From Diprion similis (Eukaryota; Arthropoda; Insecta; Hymenoptera; Diprionidae): 64,000 nt of DNA. Made by a program: the position numbers and the translations under genes. The DNA is taken from positions 2,024,501 to 2,088,500 of the forward strand of contig NC_060117.1 in the NCBI RefSeq assembly GCF_021155765.1, read 5' to 3'. Shown piece after piece: positions 1 to 13,812 of this stretch. The number at the start of each line of letters is the position of its first letter. Position 1 is the first letter of the stretch. The notes beneath the pieces are model-generated. The model made no database searches. It worked only from the letters and a program-made list of their open reading frames with translations, and was not told the DNA's origin.

Positions 1-3000
1 TTGAAAATAATTAGCGTGTAAAAGTGATCGAGTTCATTATTTATTAATCAATTAACTGCACCACTGCAGGCCTGAAAAGAAAAAAATAATAATAAGGAAT
101 TTGTAACGATTGCGTGCAGCTTTTTTTTTCATCGATAATCTCAATCGACGTTGGATCATTGATCAGATATTTTCTCGATACGGTTGATTATCTGTTTCTG
201 CTTCTGCTGCTGCCTGCACTATAGTTGCACATTTCGAAACGTGACGTGAATTGGAATAATATATTATTTAATGCATCTGCAGTAATGCGACCGTCACAGC
301 TGCAGTGCCGATAGCGGTCGTGTTTATAAAATAGACCACACAACCAGCTAACCACACTGCCAAGGCGCCGGTCGCTATTCGTGGATTCTTGACGATATTG
401 CAATGACGATATACCCGCTTAGCACAGTGTCTAGGTGTTGATAAGTTTATTTATTAAGTTATTCGTTGATTCAGAATTTCTTATTTTCGTTTATTCTTAA
501 GCATATTTATAAAAACGTTGATAAGCGACAGTTTAAACTGAGTTTTTTAAATTTTTATTAATTAAAAAATTATTTCATTCAGTTGTGCAACCATAATTGG
601 TATTATATTATATTTATTATAATATAAATATAAATGTTAGATGAAATTCATCAGTTCGACTCGAATTCTATTACGCACAGCTTTGTATTATGTTACGTAA
701 CTTCAATCGTCGTATTATCTGTCAGTTGGTAGGTGGGTACGGACACGTTGATGATCGTACCGCTTGCATGTCTATTATCGAATTTAACGAACGAGACTAA
801 TTCTGAGCAGAGATGTGACGAATCGTCGCTGTTATTTACCTCGATGATTCATTGGATTAGTAATTAGTCCATCGCATTTCCCGCGTGGCATCGCATCGCA
901 GCAATTGCTATAATTAAAAATAAATTACGAAATATCGTTTACCAAGCACGCCCAAGCGCTCGTCATAGCGAGCCAGCAATTTCTGGTTTGAAATTACTGT
1001 GTACCGTAACGAATCAGAAAATTATAAATACAGATTGTTGAATCGATTGTGTTATTTCCTTTGAGAGATTTTTTTTTTCTGCCATTTCTGACTCTTCGAT
1101 AATTCTTCCTTCACGGCTTCGTATTGTTCAATTCACATTTAATTAACTCGAGATTATTTTTATTTCCATCTATGCTTTACTTGGTTTCTATTTTTGAAAA
1201 TCGGAATGTGTTTTATGAGCCTGAACATACGCGGACATTGTTGAAGAGGCGAAGACGAATCCAATGACACCCCACAAGATATGGTTTCTGCATGATACAA
1301 TTCGACGACGAAGTGGCAAGATACGTAATAGATCGATCGATCGATCGAGTCGTGCGCGCAGCCGCTGTGCCTCAAGGGCGATGCGCTCACGGTGCAGCGC
1401 AGTGCACGACGTACCGCGCTTACCAATTACGCAGCGCTGAAAGAGCGCTAAGCTTCAAACTCTAATATCTCCGTATCAAGGCATCCGAATTATAATATGT
1501 TTGGTATCGTTGCACTTGGCTCGTTACTGTCTGCACAATGCCGGCCAGAAAAAAAAGATTTAGTGAACGAACGGAAAAAAATGCAAAGCAGGATATGATG
1601 CCAATGAATTATACCGCGTATATGAGTATCGATGGAAATTTTTGTAGTAAATAAAGCAATAATAAATAAAACATTAAGTTTAGGCTTTAGAGGTTCACGT
1701 CAAGTTTTTGCACTCCACGAGTAGATTTTGATTTATTTGAAATTAAATTTTCTTTTAACCAATACGAAAGCTTCCTTCTTTAGTTTTTCAAGCTTTAAAG
1801 ATACGATAACCGTATCAAAGCAAGCATAGCGAATCCGCAGGATGAAAAACGATGATGACGTCGATGTTGATATCGATGACAACGACGATGACGGTGACGA
1901 GGATGAAGAATGCAACGTAGATATTCCGAAAATAAAACCGACTTGAATAAACCGCAGAATTCCCCACGAAGTAATGCTATCCACATCCTTAACGATAAAA
2001 CACACAATCTGCATAACCCGTATATATATCAGCAGCAAAAATTCCCGAAAAAATAAATGAAATATCCTCTCTATAATTTTTCTCGATAAAATGTTTGGAA
2101 ACGACGTCAATGAAATCAGGATCGAACGCGAACTGCTGCAGCAGCATGAATTTGCGTTGGCAATATTCTGCACCGTCTGCAGATGCAACGAAAAGGGGGG
2201 TAACAAGGAGAGGAGAGAAAAGAGGGAGGGTAAGGTGTTGCCCACACTGCAGCAGAAAGGCGCGCGCGGTTATGACGACGATTTAATGCAGATATATATA
2301 TATACTATTTGAACTGTGTTATATCGTACCATGCAAGTGTGCATAGATCTGTACGAACATCAGCATACATTACAGCATTTATTCATCATCATAATATATA
2401 ATTTTTAATTATTATCACCACAATAACAACAATTGTTGTTGCTGTTGTTGTTGTTGTTGTTGTTATTACTTTGCCACGTACAATCTATTTTTCATACGTA
2501 ACAGATATGGACATGAAAACGGTGTGGTTCAGGTATAATATGTTTTTATATACATATATAGAAAGCGCGTATCATTGCGTAATACGCGTGAACAAGAGTC
2601 TTACTATATACCCAATGTTGTTTCTGTTATTGCTGCTGCTACTGTTGCTGCTGTAAGGTGATGAGTGATTTTTTTTTCTTTAACAAGAAAAACGTAACTC
2701 ATTGTTAGGTTTTCAGTGATCGTAAAATTGAAATCTAAACTTGGGGGGGGGGGCGATTTTTCAAGATTCAGAAAATAATCATTGTAACTGTTAAAAGTGT
2801 GTGATTATTTATTTATTCCCGTGATTTTTTTTTTTTTATTATTACTATTATTTTTCTGTCATTGTTCTCTTTTACAGAATTCAACGAGAATTTTCAAGAT
2901 TCTTGCCATTATTCCGTGAAAACTAATCAAACACGAATGTATATATATATATATATATATAGTTCACCAATACTGTATAATTATATATGTATATATCAAT

Positions 3001-3206
3001 TTTTATTACGACAGAGTAAAAAATTAAATATATTTATACAATAATTAATCTATTACATGGCGTTTCTCAATTTTTTTTTTTTTTTAAATTATTTATTCGT
3101 TTCATTTTCTAATCATTTATAAATGAAATTTATTATTTTCTTTCCCGTCGTAGATGTGGTAAAAATCGAATTAGGTACTCCGGATGATCCCAACGATGAA
3201 GATGCC

Positions 3207-3239
<33 letters not shown>

Positions 3240-5237
3240 GGAATGGTAATTAAATATATAAACACCCTTAAAGAAGCCCGCCGCTCTCTTGGCAGCTGAA
3301 AGTTTTTATCAAACAAAAAAAAAAAAAACAAAAAAAAAATTTCGTCGTTCATACGATGATAGATGGCTATCGCAGCATAATCAAATGATCATTTCGATGC
3401 GATCAATAAGCGTCGATAGAATTGAATAGTCATTTTCCAAATCTATGAAAAAAGACAATAATAATAATAATCTTCCAGCTTGTTTTATCATTGTTATTAT
3501 TATCATTATAATTATAAATGTCGAAATTTTGTTTTTTCTTGCCTCTTTTCAAAAAGTCACAAGCATTGGATAATCTACAAGTATTCACGTATACCTACAT
3601 TCATACGTAAAAGGTTTATATTAAATCGAGTTTCAATCGCGCCCTCATCTTTGCACCACAAAAATAATAATAATAATAACAACAATGAAAATAATAATAA
3701 TAATAACACTAAAAAACATCAAAAATAACACATCCATTACCCATTCATACATTCAACGCTACGAATACATCTACACCAAATTCGAAGACTCTGATTCTGA
3801 ATTCTGCAGAAAACTGCAGGTATTCAAGAAACACAAGTTCATCCTTCTTTACATACCATAAATATATTACAAACACTTGGTTTTTGAAAAAGAAAAAGGA
3901 AAGAAGATAAAATAATGAAAAAAAAAAAATAAAACAAATTTAAAAAAAAAAACCGTAGAAAGCACGGATTACGCGACGCTGATGGTGGTAGAACTGGTGG
4001 TAGTGGTGGTGGTGGTGGTGGTGGTTGCGGTGGTGGCGACAGGCGAGGTGTCGTACCAGATAGTGCATTTACAGTAATCAGGGCCCGTGTAAACGCGCAT
4101 CTGGCACGAGCCCCGACCGCCATATTACATTTTTTATATATATTTATATATACGTTACATTTATTCGTCAGCTACTATGTACTTTAATACCTCGAAGTAT
4201 ATGGAGAACCTTAAAGGATCTGGTAATGAATTATTTGCTTTTCCCTTTTTACATGAAGGTAAAAATTTTCAAACATATTTTTATTAAGTTTTTTTTTTCT
4301 CTCGTCTCGCCGATTGTCAAATTTTATCATTGTCGGAGTTTTTTTGTTTTTCTTTTTTCTTGTACATTTTTCTATCGACGAGATCGGTTCCGTTTAATTA
4401 TTCCTGCGCCATTCTCTCTTACAGAATTTTTTATTTCACACAATTTTCGCAATCAATAATGTTTGAAAATTTTTCAATCACAAATATCGTTCCGTTGTTT
4501 TACCTTTCACGCGTGAAATTTTTTTTTTTTTTGAAAAATAAACTCAATTCCGTTACTTTTTCAAACTTTTTCTTTTCGAACGTTTAAAAGCCAACCTGCT
4601 TATCCAACGAATTTATTTTTCTCTCAAATTACGCAAAAATGTTTTTTTTTTTCTTCTTCAATCAAGTAGTATATTGTAATCTCCCGTACCGTATTACACA
4701 ACTGTATATAAATTCACAATTCTTCACACCTTTTTCGTCAAACAAGATTCTTATTAATTTTTGTATTATTTACAAAAAAATGTTGGATCCTTTGATTTAG
4801 CAAATAATTTCACACCGATCTCGACGATCTAAATTTACTTTTTTCGAGAGAAAACGAATCAACGAGACAGAGAGAGAGAGAGAGAGAGAAAGAGAACGCA
4901 TCGTCAGGGTATAGTAATAATAATAACAATAATAATAATAATAATACTATCGAAGCACTGATTTTATACGCACACGCTCGAAATTTGCACTCGCGATTAT
5001 ATTTCCACCAATTGGCAAGCGAACGAAGCTAGTAAATGCGTTACGAGTTGGGCGATGGAGAGAACAAGAGAGTTGCCGGAGTACGTTTTTCATGCCTGCT
5101 TATTCGTGCTACATTCACGTAGTACCTGCATCAGCATCAGCAACACAAGCAGCACAGTTATGCGATGGAGACTGTGCCAGGCAATGCCAATAATAGTATC
5201 GCTAGGTAGACTGACTATGAGAGTAGCAGGAACTAAG

Positions 5238-5277
<40 letters not shown>

Positions 5278-7545
5278 GAGAAAGAGAGAGATAGAAATAC
5301 TGTCTCATCTTTAAAACGCAAATGTTCCTTGTTCATAATGTCTTATATACACTTTGAATGTCGTTTAAATAAGTTTCAATTACTTTTTTAATGACGATAA
5401 TAACAAATAATTATTATTGATGGAATGATTTTTCTTTCTTTCTGTACGAATTTTTTCAAATAACGTGTGAGATTTTTTAAAATTTTTTTTCCAACTTTGG
5501 TAAAACAATCGCTAAACGACTGCGACGAGAGTGAAATAGGAAAAAAAAAAAAAAAAAAAAGCAACACGGAAAAAGATAAGAAATATATTACATATAGCGA
5601 TAAAAATTGACTCGAGTTTTTCGACTTCGTGGTAGAGGAAATAATAATAAAGAAGAGAAAAGCGTGACGTCTAATATATATATATATGTATATACCGTGT
5701 CTGTTGTATAACAGGGAAATGAAAGATAGAGAAAAAAAAAAAGAAGAATTGAGGTTATTATTTAAAAATTTTTCTTGTGTTTTTTCTTCCTTCTTTTCTG
5801 TCGTTTTTCTTTGTTTTTTCCCGCGGTATTTTTCCGCGCTTTAAATACGTTGCCTCGCATGTAGGCGTGTATAGTATCTATATATGTATATACAAATCGG
5901 CGTCGAAACGTTTCACCTTTTTTCAAAACCGACGGGAGTGAATGCAAATATTGAAGGTTTGTAAAGTGTTAGTGAAGCTGATTTGAGAGGGAGAGAAGAT
6001 TAAGAGCGAGAAAAAAGGAAAAAATTTATACACAGAATGATAAACACGAGATTTTTTGCAGGAAATATGAAGACGCAAAAGGAGTCGAAAAAATTATCAC
6101 CATAACGAAACGAACGTTTTTTTTTTTTCTCTTTCTCTTTCTGCGTAATGATTGGGGTTGAATTTTTTGCCTGTGAAAAAAAAAAAAACCGTCGACCTTT
6201 TTTTTTCCTTTCTCTATCTCTCTCGGTTGCAAAAAACATTTCTTTATTTTCTCATGATCGTTCAAAGTCTTTGAGTTCGTATCGTTGCGGAAACTCCTGA
6301 TAACGTAACGGTTTAAAATGACGTTTGCAGATCGTATGCAACCGACGAGTACAATCGTGCATTGTTAAAAATTATCAACAATTAACAACAACCGTACCGA
6401 GGTTCGCGATGAGTAAAGTGACGCGCAGTTTAACGATAATTAATATCACATCCATTTTTCTGTTTCTTTCTAATTTTTGTTCCAAATTCAATACTTTTCC
6501 AAAAGAATCCAAAAATAGAAATAGATATTAGAAAATTAGAAGAGAAGAATTTTTACTGATTGAATTTTGGAGCCTGAACGATACTCGAAGAGAATAATCA
6601 GATATTGAGTAAAAAATTTGGAAAGCATGAAAACGGTTTTAACACTTTACAATTTGGCACGTTTTTTTTCTTTCTCTGTACAAAGTTTGTGTAATCAATT
6701 TTTGGAATATTTACTAGCAAGATTCGTCCGCGTTAATCGACGAGGGATTGCCCGAGCTTAGAATCAAACATAACCTCGATTACGTGACTGCATGAGAGAT
6801 GCTTTTCGAAAACTCGAATCGAGGAATTGTGTATGATAAAATACCGCATAATTTTTTTCTTTCTTTCCGTTTTTCGTAGCATTTCAACGCGACAATAAAA
6901 AAAAATGCCTAAATACACTTGTAAAACGCGTGTTGACGAAGAAATAAGGGGGGGAAAAAAAACGAGGACGGTAAGACCGTGACGTCTGAGTTAACGTTCA
7001 GCCGTAAAATTATTCTACGAAAAGATTTATTAAAATAAGACAGAAAAGAAGAAGAAGAAAAAGAGGAGGAAAAAAAAAATCAACCAATCAGTCAATCCGT
7101 CAAGTTATCATAATCAATCCGTGCGTCACGGTTGCAAAACTTTCCAAGTCCTGCGAAGTCGAGGCCATAAAGGTTGTTTTTCTCATGTCGTAGTTCAACG
7201 TATCTCAGCTATTCTTTAAATTCCAAACTACCTTTCCATCGATCTATTTCACAGTTTTCTTCCCTTTTCTCTTAGTCAAGTAAAAAAGGTGTCTCCTCTT
7301 TTTACAATGGAACGGTGAAACCACACCAGTTTGAATAAGTAAGAATGCAATACCGGGATGAACATCGAAGCGATACCGAAGAGTCGAGACTAAAATATGT
7401 AATTAGAAAAATGTGACTCGAGTCGAGGATAATCTGAGGTGCCGAAGACTCGACTTGACCGATTGACTGAACGGTGACTCTACGTGTGAGTGAGTGAGGG
7501 AAGAGCACTGTGGTGTACCAAGTCAAGTAACAATGGTGAACGTGA
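1..7545. other. RPB8 intron 3, distal part, no gene seen
   Basis: AT-rich DNA with simple repeats: GTT (about 2433-2465), GATGAT (about 3207-3238), AG tracts (about 4867-4889 and 5239-5291) and several AT and poly-A/T runs. No ORF with a recognisable domain and no tRNA. This is intron only if the last RPB8 exon lies to the left of the window, which is inferred. Confidence 0.5.
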
Positions 7546-8070
7546 CGATTGTACGATACTATACTATACTATACGGTACGATACGATACGATACGATACG
7601 ATACGATACGGTACGTACTGACTGACCAACTGATCACAACTGGCTGTCCGAGAGTAGGAGGCAGCATAGCAAGCCAGCTGGCCAGCCAGCCAGGGAACGA
7701 GCTGGCAACCAGGACGGTCGCTTATTCGCTGGGTTCACCTTCTCGAGCTGCTGCATCAAGCGACGACGCGAGTCAACGTAACGTAACGTAACGTAACGTA
7801 ACGTAACGTAACGTAACGCAAAGGGAACGCAACGCAACGCAAAGCCGAGGAATAATGAGAATGAGACCAAGAATAAGAGTCAGATCTTGGTCTGTCTGTC
7901 CCAGAGGAGATGGGTTAGGTGGATGGACTGACAATCAGCCTAGGCTAGGCAAACGCAGGCGTGATGTGCTAGAACGAAAATAAACTTGAAACTATACCGT
8001 GTGCTCTATGCCGGTCAAAGGTCGCACCTACCTACCTACCTACCTACCTACCTACCTACCTACCTACCTA
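7546..8070. repeat. Cluster of four different short tandem repeats
   Basis: Within 0.5 kb lie ATACT and ACGAT pentamers (about 7556-7612), GCCA tetramers (about 7676-7693), ACGTA pentamers (about 7778-7818, fading into ACGCA) and CTAC tetramers (about 8028-8070). AATTC pentamers follow near 8513-8534. Open frames here are products of the repeats. Confidence 0.85.
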
Positions 8071-11000
8071 CTGCCTGACTCGAATGCCGTGGTGGAATGG
8101 AGTCCGTATGTGTGCTACGTGGGCACGAGTAAATCTAACCCGTGTTTGTGCGCGTTTCGAACCTTGTTTGCCAACGGTAACGCGGGTATTGTATAATCGC
8201 TTGTTTTTTCGACTCTGACTGATCGCTGATCAAACTAAAGAGGAATATAACACTCACGAAGAAGCATTGTGGATGGAGACTGTCTCGTGATGGGATCAGA
8301 GTTTTAAAGAACTTGGATTTTGGATTTTTAGGTTAACAAAATTGATGAATTATGTTAATATCGATGCTGAAGAAGTGGGTAAAAGAACAGTCTTTGCCTG
8401 TTACTCCTGATCTGATTTTCTCTCCAAGTTAACAAGTCCCAATGTAATATCTCTAGATCCGAATCGAGCTGATGGAATCCAACTTGAAATTCTTAGCCAA
8501 CCACTTATAAAATTCAATTCAATTCAATTCAATCCGTGTTTCCCAATTTCAAAATACACCCGACGACGTTGTTATTGCCTTAATTTGTGTCTATTCACTG
8601 GACTATGGTTTCGTCATCGAAGAAGCGGAACTCAACGATAGGTATATAGGTACATACGTGTGCTATCGAACGCACACCTCGACGCCCCTACTTATCTACC
8701 TACATGCCTACCATATCGTAGAAACACGTAACGCGCGGTGTTTCACGATCGTCACTTCCGCGTGTGATACCTACATACAGAGACACGTATAACCATGAAT
8801 GTGAGTGTAGACTCGTAACACATTGAAGTACTACATACCATCGCACACCACGAAACGTGAGTGAAGCGGCAAGTTTCATGAAATGGTCCCGCTATCGCGA
8901 TTGTAGCCGTGGACACGTTCAAGGACATCGAATCGTTGCCGAAGCGGGAAAGAAAGATTTGAAAGAAAACGAGATAAAAACACGAAGAGCGAGAGGAGGG
9001 GGGCTGTAGTATACAACTACAGAAAGAAAGAGATCGACGAAAGAAAGAAACGAAGAACACCGAATCAGATTTGATTTAGATGCTACGTTCTAATTAGTAT
9101 TATGACTATGTTCCCAAATTGCATAATGGACTGATGAATGCCGTGTTGCAATACTCACAGTGATACAGGTCGTTCTGAACATTGGACCCCAGACAGAGAC
9201 ACAGAGACTGCACACATGGAATAAAAACACTAGGGCACATCGCTGGTGCTTGCCAAATTGCTTAGAGCTTGATGTACCATAACTGGGACAGTCACCGTGG
9301 AACATAGTGGAAGGATGATATGTGTGAATGGTAAAAAATAAATGCAGACTTGGATATTTCTTCGAGGACAACGAGACTACCTAGGAACGAGGTGTTCCGG
9401 GAACCATAGTGGAAGGGATGATAGGTGAATGGTGATCAGGCTTCGTATGGAGCCCGAAATTGATCCGGAAGATGAAGATAAATGTTAGACACTTAAAGAT
9501 TTCTTTGGAGAACGATGAAGACGAGTAAGGAACGAGGTCTTCCGGGTTAGGTCAGGTTATGGTTGGGAGCAGTGAGTAATTGAATGGACATTGAGACACT
9601 GGGGACACCGCAAACAACGAGCTGCCGAGCGATAAAGAGGTGCGGATTGCGGTCTGGCGTGACGTTCAACGAGCACCAAGCACCAAGCACCAAGCACCGA
9701 GCTGAACCGCGTCTGGAACAACACCTGAACACAGTGGAGAATCGCGGTAACCCGAACGTACTAGCGAGGTGAACCGGCGGCAATGTTGTCGAGCATGTAG
9801 TATAGTGGGCAGATAGAATGGATGGTATGTTTTCGCGTTAGAACGTAACACGCAAGTGTGTGCCAATTGTGCACAGTGCTTCACTCCTCAGCCCTTCTCC
9901 TCTCCTACTTCGTTCAACTCCTTCTACCGCTTCAACATCACCGACGTTACGTCACAGAGAATTCTGTGAGAATTTAGTGTACATACATACATAAAGCAGA
10001 TTCCCATATCGTATTTTTTACCAGTAGTAGTAGTAGTAGTACTACTCTGCGCATTTTTACCACCTTTGCATCTTCCACCACCTTTGCCACCTTGTAGTTC
10101 CTCCATTTCTTACCACCATCGTCGTCGTGTTCCTGCAAATGTTTTCTTCATGGCGTACACTGTATGATGGATGATTAAAAAGAAATTATTCGTTTTAATA
10201 CAAAGCACTTCAATTTTACCTCAATCCATACTGTTTAGTCTTCCATTCGACACATCGTTCGATGTTAATTGACAGAGTGTATCGTGTAACTCTTTACCAA
10301 CATCTGTTAAACACCAGTCGAAATTGGAAAAGAGTAAACACTTGAGTACACCTCTGGCAATTAACATGCACCAAACTGGCTCCAAGTCGAACGATCTTGC
10401 GTTTAACACCGTTACATTCAATTCCTTGTATCACACACCCATTCTGAATCCTCGTCAATTTCCATTCATTCTCTTATTACATAATTGCGATGTTACAAGT
10501 TAAAGATACACTCTTGAAAAAAAAATTAGCATTTCGATCACGTGGGAGACTGAGTCATCATGAATTAGAGGTAATCACTGATTGTCTCTTCACTTAAATG
10601 TGCGTTACGAGGGTCAGAGTACACAATCCTAACGTTCTTCTGCCCATGAGTGTCTTCGATCTCATGAAAATTCCACGTGACTTAACACCTTGAATGGTAT
10701 GATGTAAAAGATTTCAAGTTCGTCAATATAATAAATGTCTAGAAAAATCCACACGGACAAGCGAACCGCGCAACGTTGGACACTCGCCATCTCGAGACTG
10801 CGCATACCTTTACATCAAATACCCGACAGACTGCCTAAAATTAATAATAATAATAATACCAACAATAACAACAATGATAAAGAAGTGGTAAAAGTAAAAG
10901 TGGAATTGTAGCAGAGGGCGGCAGCAGAGACGGCGATAGGCTAAGAAACAACGCTGCGCGCTGCTTCGAGGAATGGCATTATGGCCGCCACTGTCAAAGG

Positions 11001-12560
11001 AAGGGGCCGTTTCAACGCGGGTTGCCTGTTCGCCTCTCTGCCCGCCTCTCCGCCGGTTACGTAACCTGTGACATTACCGTCGACGCACTAATACAGCTGC
11101 ACCTTGTACGATCTCGGTTCGAAGCAGCACGTATATAGACGAGACTGTTTTTTACCTGTTGGGTGCGTATTTTACCTTTTTTATACTCTTTCTGGATTCT
11201 ATGATGATTTGTGAATCTTTTAATACTTCGCTCTCTAATCAAGGTTACACCGCGAAGAGGTTGTCTTGGAATTTGCTTCCCGAGTCGATCAAACCGATTG
11301 AATTCTGGCTAACCAGAGTGAATTATTACCGCTGACTTTTATTGCAAAAACATTTCGTGTTTTGTAATCTGTGCTGAACAAAAGTGCTTTGTTAAACGTT
11401 TCTGGTTTATCGATCATCGTCAGTATCCGGCGATGGTTTAAAGATGGCGTAAACTTTTTACGTCAAATTTATACTCGTTCCTATATTTCGTCAGAAATTT
11501 TTAAGTTCGTGAAATTCATTTTATTTCAATTGCTCTCGGGTATTCGTTTCGACTTTGGAGACAAAATATTTACTCGACTTACACTTAAATATAAGAAAAT
11601 TCTGGTTCAAGACATTTTTTCAACAAATGTCTACACTTGTTTCTCAAAAACGGTTAGCAAAGCCTTTTTCATTTTCAATTTCAAATGTTCAAAAAATGTC
11701 AAAGTCAAATTATTTCTTTCATTGAATCGTCGAATTCTCGAAATCTCAGGAACAGAGAAAAGACCAGAATTTTCGTACACGTTGGTGAAAAAAGGGTGAA
11801 AAAAAAAAAAAAATTGATAGGGACGTAAAAAAGGGGGGCACGATTCGATAATTTATCATTTAAAAACATTCCTATAGTTTATGCTTTTCTTTTCTATATT
11901 TTTCAACTTTTCAATCGAGTACCGTTACACGTTATGAATTTTCACAGCTGTTAAAAAAGTAAACCGTGTCGAAATATCGTGAAGTAAAAAATGTAGGTAA
12001 ATTTCACGCTTCATTCCAAATAATTTCCGTCTAATCGAGATAGAAGCAAGATATTATCTGCCTCCTCGGCACTTCTATCGCGCGTTTTGAAATGTGCAAT
12101 CCGTACACATTGCTGACAGCATGCTTCTCGATACGAGATAACATCTCGTTATCGAAGTAATTAGAAAAAAACGGTACTTTCCTAACTGTGAAAAAAAAAA
12201 CACACACCGATACGTCTATCGAATCGATTAAACCACGCAATTTGTAATCAACAAGTAAACAAGAGATCTTTCTTTTCCCTACTTTGTTGCACTGAAAAAT
12301 GATCCCGATAAAATTCAAGGAAAAACAGTACGTGAATAAAAAAATCGTACAATATTTTTTTTCTTTTGTCTTTTGCGTATCGATTTCCAACGTTTTTATG
12401 GAAAAAAAAAAGTTCCAGATCTTTCCTTTTATTTTCACACTCGCGTTATCAGTTTTATTATCGTTGTATATATAAATAAATATACTATTATCATCAAAAT
12501 TGTGGTTATACGTAAAAACTACACATCAATTGCACAAATAAATACATTTATTTATTTATT
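8071..12560. other. RPB8 intron 3, no gene seen apart from the tandem duplication
   Basis: This stretch is less AT-rich than its surroundings. It holds the 9.3-kb duplication, a CACCAAG heptamer repeat (about 9674-9700) and a GC-rich patch at about 10905-11060. A 142-codon plus-strand open frame at 11371-11799 is hydrophobic, AT-driven and unlike any family I know. Confidence 0.45.
9303..9547. repeat. Diverged tandem duplication
   Basis: Unit one runs from CATAGTGGAAGGATGATA (about 9303) to GGAACGAGGTGTTCCGGG (about 9400). Unit two runs from CATAGTGGAAGGGATGATAG (about 9405) to GGAACGAGGTCTTCCGGG (9547). Both share GTGAATGGT, AGATAAATG/AAATAAATG and ATTTCTT, in the same order. Unit two is longer by about 45 bp. 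Confidence 0.75.
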
Positions 12561-12562
12561 TA

Positions 12563-13153
12563 GGATGTTGTAGAATTTTTGCCGCCCCAATCCCCAAATC
12601 AACTTCAAATAATTCGAAAACAATTGCATAATTTTTTTAGATTTCTATCACAACTCTGGGATAGTCAGCTTTGCGATCGAAGTTTTTTACGGAAATGTCG
12701 TGGGAAAAACTTGTTTCTTCGGCTTATATTTTGTTGCAAGAGTAATGATATTGAGAAAAATCTGTAACCTCGAGGTTTTAGTGGGCTTTAGTACTACTAT
12801 CTGTAAAAAAATTTACATCACGATACCAGCAAAATCTAGACGAATTGCACATCCTCTGGATGCAAAAAAAGGTCAGATTTCGAGGGTATGAAATTCGTCG
12901 ATATTGCGTGATATGATTACGTGAATTTTTTCCCAGACAGTATCACTGAAGCCGACAAAAAACGTCGCGGTTAAAATTTTTTTTTAAACATTATTACTTT
13001 TAAAATAAAACATATACCGAGAAAAAAAAGTTTTTTCCAATGTTATTTCCATCATAAAATTGATATAAAAATCTGAAAAAATCAGTTAACCGTTTTCTAT
13101 TTATTTCAAGTTGATTTGGGGGGGGGGGGGGCGTCAAAAATTCATCAACACCC
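12563..13153. mobile_element. Family C fold-back element, nearly fully palindromic, TA-flanked
   Basis: This 591-bp element has two arms of about 290 bp that are reverse complements along almost their whole length, with divergence. Left end GGATGTTGTAGAATTTTTG pairs with right end (reverse complement) GGGTGTTGATGAATTTTTG, and both reach AAATCAACTT and beyond. Matching segments continue inward (for example ACGGAAATGTCGTGGGAAA against ATGGAAATAACATTGGAAA). TA dinucleotides flank both ends (12561-12562 and 13154-13155), as for Tc1/mariner-type MITEs. No transposase is encoded. A G-rich run near 13119 interrupts the right arm. Only 22 bp separate it from family A copy A1. Confidence 0.8.
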
Positions 13154-13175
13154 TAATATACATACGTGTCTACTA

Positions 13176-13761
13176 GGGTGGCGCAAAAAAACCGACTATT
13201 TTTTTTTTTATCCTCGTGTGACAAAATGTTAGTTTTTGATGTTTTAAGAGGCCACTCCAAAGGACATCTCAAAAAAAAAAAAAATTTCAAGAGATCGCTC
13301 CAAATTTTTTAAATGTCAAAAGTCGTCAAGAAATTAAATTAAAAAAATTGTATTTTCAGTATTTTGTTTGATTTTTAATTCATGTCGTAGTGTATTGTTA
13401 TCGATTCTTTCTTACTAAATTAAGAAAAAAAATTTATAAAATTTTAATATGAATATTAAAAGGTCGCTCGAAAAGATCTAAAGAAATGCACCAAAAAATT
13501 GAAAAAAAATTATGAGCGACCTTTCAGAATTCAAATTTTGAACTGAAACTTTCGGAAACTTGTTTTTTTTTTTTTTTTTTTTGTCTACAAAATTATACCG
13601 TACCGAGAAAAACAATAAAAAGAAAGAAAATCGATCTTGGACGATTTCTGACGTTTTAAAAAATGTGGAGCGACCTCTTGAAAATTTTTTTCTTGAACTG
13701 TCCTTTGGAGTGGGCTCTTAAAACATCAAAAACTAACATTTTGCCACACGAGATTCACAAG

Positions 13762-13792
<31 letters not shown>

Positions 13793-13810
13793 GGTTTTTT
13801 TGCGCCACCC
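13176..13810 (+). mobile_element. Family A fold-back element, copy A1
   Basis: This 635-bp element has terminal inverted repeats starting GGGTGGCGCAAAAAAACCG and ending with the complement, flanked by TA at 13174-13175 and 13811-13812. Arms pair over the outer 150 bp (TCGTGTGACAAAATGTTAG, CCACTCCAAAGGAC) and more loosely to the centre. It is non-autonomous with no transposase. It lies in RPB8 intron 3. I use its orientation as the family reference. Confidence 0.88.
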
Positions 13811-13812
13811 TA

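Noticed and set aside
11371..11799. 142-codon plus-strand ORF
   Set aside because: AT-driven, Phe/Ile/Lys-rich, starts at a non-ATG codon, and resembles no family; more likely intronic or repeat sequence.
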